64,000 nucleotides of DNA. Origin: Mucilaginibacter geliditolerans (GTDB taxonomy: Bacteria > Bacteroidota > Bacteroidia > Sphingobacteriales > Sphingobacteriaceae). Below the pieces are notes generated by a model. The model ran no database searches. It was not told where the DNA came from and was given only the letters and a program-made list of their open reading frames with translations. Of the stretch, positions 58,291-64,000 are shown piece by piece (position 1 is the first letter of the stretch; each line of letters opens with the position of its first letter). The stretch lies in NCBI RefSeq assembly GCF_014200495.1, contig NZ_JACHBY010000001.1, positions 1,178,001 to 1,242,000 of the forward strand, given 5' to 3'. Made by a program: the position numbers and the translations under genes.

Positions 58291-58758
58291 ATGAAAAAGA
58301 ATATTCCAATAGAAATTTACCGGGGTTTGCTCATCTTGTTGTTTGCTTACACGGCAACCAGTAAGTTTTTGGATTATCATTTATTCGTATTCCAAATGAT
58401 GCGCGCGCCCATACCCATCATGAAATCAATGGCACCTGTGTTGGGCTGGTTAACACCCTTAATCGAGGTTATCTTGACTTTAGGACTATTGTGGGCTAAG
58501 ACCCAAACTAAAGCCATTATTTCGTCGGTTATCTTACTTTGCCTATTTGAAATTTATATTATAACCATGCTGTTAAGCGGGTTAGATCTGCCATGTACAT
58601 GCGGAGGCATCATATCAAGCATGAGCTGGAAAGAGCATTTAATTTTTAACGGAACTTTTATTGTAATCGGTATATTTTCAATAATCCAAAAAAAACATAG
58701 TAGATTTTCTGAGCCAGCTCTGCTGGCGTCAAAAAACCCCAAGAGCTTTCGCGCGTAA
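58291..58758 (+). CDS. MauE/DoxX-like redox-associated membrane protein
   Basis: The start is taken at MKKNIPIEIYRGLL, 44 codons inside the longest frame. Four membrane segments are seen: LLILLFAYTATSKFLDY, APVLGWLTPLIEVILTLGLLW, AIISSVILLCLFEIYIITML and HLIFNGTFIVIGIFSII. The cysteine pair in LDLPCTCGGII, then SMSWKEHLIFN, is typical of MauE-like proteins that feed electrons to thiol chemistry in the envelope. It is followed by a small exported protein with two cysteines, a common neighbour. Confidence 0.8.
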   Translation: MKKNIPIEIYRGLLILLFAYTATSKFLDYHLFVFQMMRAPIPIMKSMAPVLGWLTPLIEVILTLGLLWAKTQTKAIISSVILLCLFEIYIITMLLSGLDLPCTCGGIISSMSWKEHLIFNGTFIVIGIFSIIQKKHSRFSEPALLASKNPKSFRA

Positions 58759-58812
58759 GCAGGTACTGCCGTTGCCTGAAACTAACGGCTAATTTGAATT
58801 AAATTAAAAATC

Positions 58813-59073
58813 ATGAAAAAGGTAAAGTCAAGTATCCTGGCATTTTTATTAATTGCCGGCGTTTCAGGCGCTTTTGCAACGAAAATTGCGAAGGCAGCTG
58901 GTAAAAGATCAACATCTTACAACTGGACTGTCTATGACAGAAACGGTGTTCAAACCGGAACGTTATCCAACAAAACCGAAGCCCAGGCAGAATCGGCAAC
59001 CGGATGCAGTTCCGGCACGCCAACTAAATGTGCTGTTGCCACCGGTGGGCCAACTATCTACTACACTAATTAA
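58813..59073 (+). CDS. Small exported DUF6520-like protein
   Basis: An 86-residue protein with a signal peptide (KSSILAFLLIAGVSGAFATK, cleavage near residue 23) and a short mature part containing two cysteines (ATGCSSGTPTKCAV). It fits the DUF6520 pattern in Bacteroidota, usually found beside MauE-like genes. A disulphide between the two cysteines may be the substrate of the neighbouring redox protein, by inference. Confidence 0.72.
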   Translation: MKKVKSSILAFLLIAGVSGAFATKIAKAAGKRSTSYNWTVYDRNGVQTGTLSNKTEAQAESATGCSSGTPTKCAVATGGPTIYYTN

Positions 59074-59079
59074 CTTATT

Positions 59080-59113
59080 GATGGCGCATTCGGACGATTC
59101 GGAATGCGCCATC
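59080..59113 (+). terminator. 12-base-pair hairpin after the DUF6520-like gene
   Basis: GATGGCGCATTC (59080-59091) pairs with GAATGCGCCATC (59102-59113). No T-tract follows on either strand, so it may be an atypical terminator or stabilising structure. The rest of 59114-59364 holds no gene. Confidence 0.5.
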
Positions 59114-59364
59114 CGGACTGAAAAGACACCAATCGTAATCAAAAATCCGAAAATCACACTGATTTGCGGGTTTTTTGTTTTTATTCCCACCAAAATATCA
59201 ATGAAGATGTGAGCAATTGCATGAGTGATTTTAGTTTTCTTAGATTCGAATATTCCTGAATATCCACTCAATTTTGCTTGTACCCCCTGGGTGCGATACA
59301 GGTACATGGCTTACAGCAATACACGGTGTTTCACGCGAGCTATCTCAGGAAACTATTTCCAACA

Positions 59365-59394
59365 AAAAAAGGACTGATCACTCAGTCCTTTTTT
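59365..59394. terminator. Bidirectional intrinsic terminator
   Basis: AAAAAAGGACTGA (59365-59377) pairs with TCAGTCCTTTTTT (59382-59394) over a 4-base loop. T-tracts follow on both strands. It ends the minus-strand gene at 59412 and plus-strand transcripts from the MauE side. Confidence 0.85.
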
Positions 59395-59411
59395 AAATAC
59401 CAAATAGCCAT

Positions 59412-60137
59412 TTACAGTTTCGCATCAGTTTTTTTAATCAGCTTTGGCAAGTCCTTGTCCAGTGCTTTCATTAGTTCATCCATAGCGCTTTGGCACATTG
59501 GGAGTACTTTGTCAGTTGTCATTACCGGGATGCCGGCAACCATCGGGTTTACGCTTTTTGATTTACCATTCTCAGTTATTGCAAACACCCTTTTACCATC
59601 CTTATTATGCAGGCTAATCGTAGTGGTCGCCATCATCTTAACCACGCCCATATTGTTAAACCCGTACTTCAACATTCTGAAACTGATATCTACCTTCATT
59701 AAACCATCGTACTGGCTAAATATGGCAAGCAGGTGTTTTATATTATCGTTCTCGTTCCAGGTTGTCAAAATCTTGTAGCCTGTATAAGGTGTCACATATT
59801 TCGCATTGGCGTCTGATTCGTTACCCTCCGGTACAAAGGTCTTATAAGCGTCGGTATTAATTACATCCCCTTCAGCAATCAGGTCAAACGGAAAGTTTTT
59901 GGCATAACTATTAAAAAACTGATCGTGATAGCCGATCAATAACGGTGTAAGGTTAAAATTTGGATCATCACTAAGCGTAATGGCAGCTTCTTTGGCGGCA
60001 GCGCCAAAATCGCTTACATCAATTTGCTTGCTTACATAAAAGCTAACAACGGCAACTCTTTTGTTTTGAGCGAAACTGCCGGTAACAATCAGCATCAACA
60101 GCGTTACAGGTATAAGTAAAGATTTTTTCATGTTCAT
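59412..60137 (-). CDS. Exported protein of unknown function
   Basis: A signal peptide (KSLLIPVTLLMLIVTGSFAQ) precedes a 215-residue mature protein: RVAVVSFYVSKQIDVSDFGA, LTPLLIGYHDQFFNSYAKNF, and a C-terminal lysine- and aspartate-rich helix. A second start (MKKSLLI) lies two codons in and may be used. The RVAVVSFY opening resembles lipoprotein-like CsgG-type folds only loosely. It is monocistronic, ending in a clear bidirectional terminator. Confidence 0.72.
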   Translation of the reverse strand: MNMKKSLLIPVTLLMLIVTGSFAQNKRVAVVSFYVSKQIDVSDFGAAAKEAAITLSDDPNFNLTPLLIGYHDQFFNSYAKNFPFDLIAEGDVINTDAYKTFVPEGNESDANAKYVTPYTGYKILTTWNENDNIKHLLAIFSQYDGLMKVDISFRMLKYGFNNMGVVKMMATTTISLHNKDGKRVFAITENGKSKSVNPMVAGIPVMTTDKVLPMCQSAMDELMKALDKDLPKLIKKTDAKL

Positions 60138-60467
60138 AATAAAATAAGGTTTAATATTTACGGCTAAATGTAACTAAAAGCTTACAATTACCAGCATATT
60201 TCTATATTGGTTGGGCTTTAGTTTGCGAATGAAAATCCAATTAAAATTAAAAATGAGCTTTATTAATAGTGAACGCAATATTTCAACATGCTTAACAATA
60301 AGTTAAGATGCACGTCGTTACGAGTTAATAAAAGAAAGTTAATTTTACCGAAAGGCTTTATAAAAAGCGGAACGTTTGAAATTCAGTGTCCCTAAAATTT
60401 AAAACAATTCGTTAGTTTTCTTTTGAAATATAAACCAAAGTATTAACTTAGGCTTTAACTAAACCTT
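60138..60467. other. AT-rich divergent intergenic region
   Basis: About 330 bases with no gene between the exported protein and the unidentified beta-rich operon. It must contain promoters for both sides; a TACATTTA close to the -7 consensus occurs on the minus strand near 60166-60173. No repeats or hairpins stand out. Confidence 0.4.
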
Positions 60468-61544
60468 ATGCTACAGAATCCTGACTATACAATTACGGGA
60501 GATTCTTCTTTCGACGATAACTCGGTCAATTTTAATATTGTATTTCAGAATACGGGTGATCAGGCATTGGTACAAGCTTATGAATGGTATCTTGACGGAA
60601 TTTTAGTAACCAATGCTATTGCGCAAGACTTCATTGCCCGGGTCAGTTGCGGTACACACATCATCAGCGCGCGCGTACTTTATCAGGACGCATGGACCGG
60701 CACACAGGAATTCAGTTTCGTAACATGCAAAACCATAACTTCGACATTTATTTCTGGGCCTGACCAGGTTGATGTAGGCGACAGTGTTCCTTATACTGTT
60801 ATTCGTGAATACTCGGATGGTTCTACGCAAGATATAACCGACCAGTATACATTCAGTTGTACAACCGGCGGCTCATTTACCGGAAATGTATTTACCGCTA
60901 CTGGAGATAGTTCGCTGACACCGCCGTTTGCCCTAACCATTACTGCTACTTCTGGTGAAGAAACACCATTAACCAAAGATATCACCGTGGGCGAAACAGA
61001 TGTGACCAGTATGGCCATATTGGTTGTTGACTTCTACAATAATTCGACATTAAACATAATTGGTCTTATTAATAATGCCGGAGTGGTTGGTAGCAACGAG
61101 CCTGCTTATACCGGGAATAATTTTATACCGGTTGAATCAGCGCCTGCTGATGCGCTGATTCTGGCTTCTGACTTTATCGACCAGTCTATACTGAACTGGC
61201 GTTTTGAATTTAACCTGCGTAAGCTAAAACTTCAATACCCGGATACAGATCAATTCTATTTTCCTATTAAAGGTAGGTACAAAGGCGATCAGGATACAAT
61301 AGTTCTGAACGGTGAATATGTAGTATTCAACCCACAAGGCACCATGATTATGGCAAACAGTCCAGGCACCTATGTGCCTTCGGTGGCAGGAGGCACTCAA
61401 TTGGTGACGCAAACACCGTTTACCGCAAATGTGGATAACGGAGCAATTGACAATGATTATGATGAAGCAGATTTACCACTGATCATTCAGTTCATTTATA
61501 CAGTGTCCGATAATACAGTTACATATACGACGGAGATAAATTAA
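60468..61544 (+). CDS. Cytoplasmic-start Ig/PKD-like and Big_2-like protein, gene 1 of an unidentified operon
   Basis: Residues 1-90 resemble a PKD/Ig-like domain (QAYEWYLDGILVTNAIAQDF, then CGTHIISARVLY). Residues 95-180 resemble a bacterial Ig-like Big_2 domain (ISGPDQVDVGDSVPYTVI, YSDGSTQDITDQY, FTATGDSSL). The last 180 residues are beta-rich and unassigned (LRKLKLQYPDTDQFYFPIKG). Unusually for such domains there is no signal peptide. It lies 22 bases before a 714-residue gene on the same strand. Export by a non-Sec route or an intracellular assembly role is possible. Confidence 0.72.
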   Translation: MLQNPDYTITGDSSFDDNSVNFNIVFQNTGDQALVQAYEWYLDGILVTNAIAQDFIARVSCGTHIISARVLYQDAWTGTQEFSFVTCKTITSTFISGPDQVDVGDSVPYTVIREYSDGSTQDITDQYTFSCTTGGSFTGNVFTATGDSSLTPPFALTITATSGEETPLTKDITVGETDVTSMAILVVDFYNNSTLNIIGLINNAGVVGSNEPAYTGNNFIPVESAPADALILASDFIDQSILNWRFEFNLRKLKLQYPDTDQFYFPIKGRYKGDQDTIVLNGEYVVFNPQGTMIMANSPGTYVPSVAGGTQLVTQTPFTANVDNGAIDNDYDEADLPLIIQFIYTVSDNTVTYTTEIN

Positions 61545-61566
61545 AATATAAGATTTAGAAATTAAG

Positions 61567-63711
61567 ATGGCAGCAACAAGCAAGTTTACACCAAATTCTT
61601 TTTTCTTTACAGATCCAACCGCTTTAACTCAAACTGCGGCTCAAGCCTTTGGGCCCGTCTCAGAAGATATTTATCGCCTTACGAGCAAATTCTCGTTTTC
61701 TGCTGATACCGATGCTTTTGCCATATGTACCGGTGTGGTACTGGTGCAACCCCAAACAGGCAACTCCGGCCTGGTTAACTTAATATTGAGGCCATTTAAA
61801 CAACCTATCACAGGATTCAATATCAAATACTTTGTCTATCGTGGTTTAAATGTTGGTGATTTTTTTGATGGATCAAATGTGATTCCAGCAAGCGAAGATG
61901 CTTCTGACTTTATTAATAAGATCAATGCAAGTTTTACTGCATATTATTTAAGTACAGGAACCACACCGCCAGCGTTTTTAGCGTCTTTTATCGGATTTGA
62001 TCCCATTAATCAACCAGCAACAACTTTAATTTCCGACCTGTTTTTCAAAGTTACCGGTGGTACTGAAACAGCGCAAACAGCATTTGAACTTCCTCTCATT
62101 GCAGCCGGTGCGTCGCTTGGGACTTTTGCTTCCGGTGAGTGTGGTTTGGATATTGTGCTGGATTATGGAGATTATAAGCTTCCGACCCCAAATGACCAAT
62201 TTGTTTTTGATTTGAATTACGCACGTGCTGCAGAAGCGAAGATTGATATTACAAATGTTTCCGACGATTTTCAGCAAAGTCTGCTCAAAGAACAGATTTT
62301 TCAATTTCTTGATGCTGCCGCTTTTTATGGTTTCCATGTTGCTAATGGTACAGTAAATCTGAATAATGATGGTACTGCCACCGCTAAAACAGGAGAAGAT
62401 ATTTATAATTCAATTATCCAAAATTTCAATACCAAGAATAGCCTTTACTTGTATATACAAAGCGACAGAACGCGGTCCTATAATTTTTATGGAAATTATA
62501 ATATAAGCGATAGTGATGACAACTGTTTATTAACAGGTTTTTCTGCTGATGCGTTATCAGAACAAGGTTATGAAACAAACGGATGGCCCGTCATCATTCT
62601 TGCCACAACCCAATCGACAAGTGATCCCAATATTATTCTATATATTCAATTCGTTACCGATAATAATGACAATACAGTTTTGTACGGGCAAGTTGGACAA
62701 ATAATAAACGCTCAGGGAAATAATTTCAGCGGACCTGATGATTTGCAACAGGATGCAGATGATAGCGGAAGTCAGCCAAATCTGACAAAGATTTTTCAGC
62801 TTTCAAATCCGGCTGTGGGTACTGGCGGGTCTAAAAACTATGCGGCTTCTTTTAACATAATTATTTATGAAGGAGTACAATATGATTACGTGACTCAAGG
62901 TACAGACAGCGAAGGTAACCCAACAACTACTACTGCAACATCATACTATTTTGACGACATTTTTGATGAATTAAATGCTACTGCAGCCTTGAATGCAAAT
63001 GATACTTCAACCTATTCTTCTATTAGTTTACAGAGAATAAAACTGATCAATCATATAAGTAATAATGTTCAAAAAGGTATATCGGCAGTTCAGACAAGAA
63101 TTGTCAATGATGTTTTGACTACCGGAGACACCACAACGCCTACTGTTAATAGAACGATATATATATCACAGTCAGTAAATGTATTTAATAACGTTGTATC
63201 AGTAAACAATACTATTAGTTCTGATACACAAACTACACCATCAGTTTCAGGTTCATTGGATGGAAGTGATACTTTTCAATTACCTTCTGCTGCTTATTAT
63301 AACATCACTCAATTTACAGATAATGATAACGTCATAAATGGTGTGAATGTTAACTCCATGGATAACACCATTCCTGCAATGATTATTTTGGGGATAATAA
63401 AGGCCGAAAATGATCAATTGCTTGCACTTATAGCGACTAATAGTAGTCTATTAAATGTTAGGATATTTTTAATACCACTTTTTCAGCAAGGCAATCAGTT
63501 GGTATCAACTGAAGGTATTTTGTATCAAAAATACAATGTCGGAATTGTTGGCGAAGACAATACCGGTACACTTCAATTAAAACTTACTGATTCGAGTATT
63601 GTCGTTTATTCGCTCGACAATAGATTTTATTATTCGTCGGCATTTTCAGAATATATTCAATCGGACAATTCCATTTCATCATTGGCTTTAGATCTTGATA
63701 TTTCACTATAA
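61567..63711 (+). CDS. Large unidentified beta-rich protein (714 residues), gene 2 of the operon
   Basis: No family recognised. The composition is Asn, Asp, Thr, Ser, Phe and Tyr rich with few lysines, typical of secreted or structural proteins, but there is no signal peptide. Visible segments: RLTSKFSFSADTDAFAICTG (residues 38-57), LILRPFKQPITGFNIKYFVYRG, LYLYIQSDRTRSYNFYGNYN near 295, and RTIYISQSVNVFNNVVSV near 550. It might form a fibre, capsid-like or injection-machine component. It is separated from the next gene by 2 bases. Confidence 0.7.
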   Translation: MAATSKFTPNSFFFTDPTALTQTAAQAFGPVSEDIYRLTSKFSFSADTDAFAICTGVVLVQPQTGNSGLVNLILRPFKQPITGFNIKYFVYRGLNVGDFFDGSNVIPASEDASDFINKINASFTAYYLSTGTTPPAFLASFIGFDPINQPATTLISDLFFKVTGGTETAQTAFELPLIAAGASLGTFASGECGLDIVLDYGDYKLPTPNDQFVFDLNYARAAEAKIDITNVSDDFQQSLLKEQIFQFLDAAAFYGFHVANGTVNLNNDGTATAKTGEDIYNSIIQNFNTKNSLYLYIQSDRTRSYNFYGNYNISDSDDNCLLTGFSADALSEQGYETNGWPVIILATTQSTSDPNIILYIQFVTDNNDNTVLYGQVGQIINAQGNNFSGPDDLQQDADDSGSQPNLTKIFQLSNPAVGTGGSKNYAASFNIIIYEGVQYDYVTQGTDSEGNPTTTTATSYYFDDIFDELNATAALNANDTSTYSSISLQRIKLINHISNNVQKGISAVQTRIVNDVLTTGDTTTPTVNRTIYISQSVNVFNNVVSVNNTISSDTQTTPSVSGSLDGSDTFQLPSAAYYNITQFTDNDNVINGVNVNSMDNTIPAMIILGIIKAENDQLLALIATNSSLLNVRIFLIPLFQQGNQLVSTEGILYQKYNVGIVGEDNTGTLQLKLTDSSIVVYSLDNRFYYSSAFSEYIQSDNSISSLALDLDISL

Positions 63712-63713
63712 CT

Positions 63714-64000
63714 ATGGCAAACGCATTTATACTTTTTAACGCGACGCAAACAGTTAAGCAAACTACTGGTGTATCAGACTATACTTTTCACAACAAATCC
63801 GGATTTATCGCCACTTTAGTAATTAATGGCATAAAATATACACACACATTTACGCAAACGGTCGGTGGTGTCAATGTTACAGCTGGGTATTACCAGGAAA
63901 TACCATTTTTAAAATGGTTAGTTAATAAAACAATAGCCACGGACCTGACACCATATGTTTTGGATATGGGGAAACTAGTTGATGCTGTTAAAGGCGACAC
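63714..64000 (+). CDS. Gene 3 of the unidentified operon, N-terminal part
   Basis: The frame is open from ATG at 63714 to the right edge (95 codons, truncated by the window). It opens with MANAFILFNATQTVKQTTG and continues with HNKSGFIATLVINGIKYTHT. Threonine-, valine- and asparagine-rich like its neighbours and again without a signal peptide. The 2-base gap to the previous gene shows coupling. I cannot assign a family from this part. Confidence 0.65.
   Translation, partial: MANAFILFNATQTVKQTTGVSDYTFHNKSGFIATLVINGIKYTHTFTQTVGGVNVTAGYYQEIPFLKWLVNKTIATDLTPYVLDMGKLVDAVKGD

Noticed and set aside
1..64000. tRNA, rRNA or tmRNA genes
   Set aside because: No cloverleaf-like pattern or conserved rRNA segment was noticed on either strand; a covariance search was not possible.

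Overview
The window comes from a Bacteroidota chromosome, most likely Sphingobacteriaceae (Mucilaginibacter/Pedobacter-like; genus is inference). The evidence is a Bacteroidetes-type conjugation module (DUF4133, DUF4134, DUF4138, TraJ/K/M and MobA/MobB types), an RteC regulator, DUF932 and DUF6520 proteins, a MauE-like redox membrane protein, TAnnTTTG-type -7 boxes and few clear Shine-Dalgarno sites.

Layout. (1) 1-318: the start of an e(P4)-type HAD acid phosphatase, ordinary chromosome. (2) 872-16978: an AT-rich defence island. Its core is an operon-like minus-strand run from 9683 to 872: a P-loop ATPase with TPR repeats, then six different TIR-domain proteins, a stand-alone SLOG-fold protein and an unidentified 225-residue protein. 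Three palindromic direct repeats lie just before the first gene. Next come a truncated serine recombinase, a zinc-hook AAA_13 ATPase (RloC-like), an Mrr-type nuclease fused to a STAND NTPase, a possible small RNA, and a DUF3800 protein with a small partner. (3) 17131-25085: a truncated DUF72 gene at the junction, then housekeeping or accessory chromosome: three SDR enzymes, a DoxX-like protein, S1/P1 nuclease, DksA-like protein and signal peptidase I. (4) 25115-26668: a transposase with an IS630-type DDE core and an IstA-like N-terminus. (5) 26849-55961: a conjugative element, almost entirely on the minus strand. From its upstream end it carries RteC-type regulators, a primase, MobA/MobB, a ParA-like protein, TraE-G, three related exported proteins, TraJ-N, the coupling protein, an M23 peptidase, an ArdC-like protein and accessory genes. 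An IS110 element sits at about 30-31.3 kb. No integrase or excisionase is visible. (6) 56110-64000: an alpha-oxoamine synthase divergent from a Crp/Fnr regulator, a MauE/DUF6520 pair, a secreted protein, and the first three genes of an unidentified plus-strand operon of large beta-rich proteins without signal peptides.

Most striking: the six-TIR plus SLOG plus TPR-ATPase cluster looks like an expanded Thoeris-type nucleotide-signalling defence locus with no recognisable ThsA. The conjugative element has an array of about sixteen degenerate CCGG-centred motifs between mobA and mobB. It also has a triplicated exported protein and a duplicated traE separated by direct repeats and a terminator. 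Functional statements rest on motifs recognised by eye; no database search was run.
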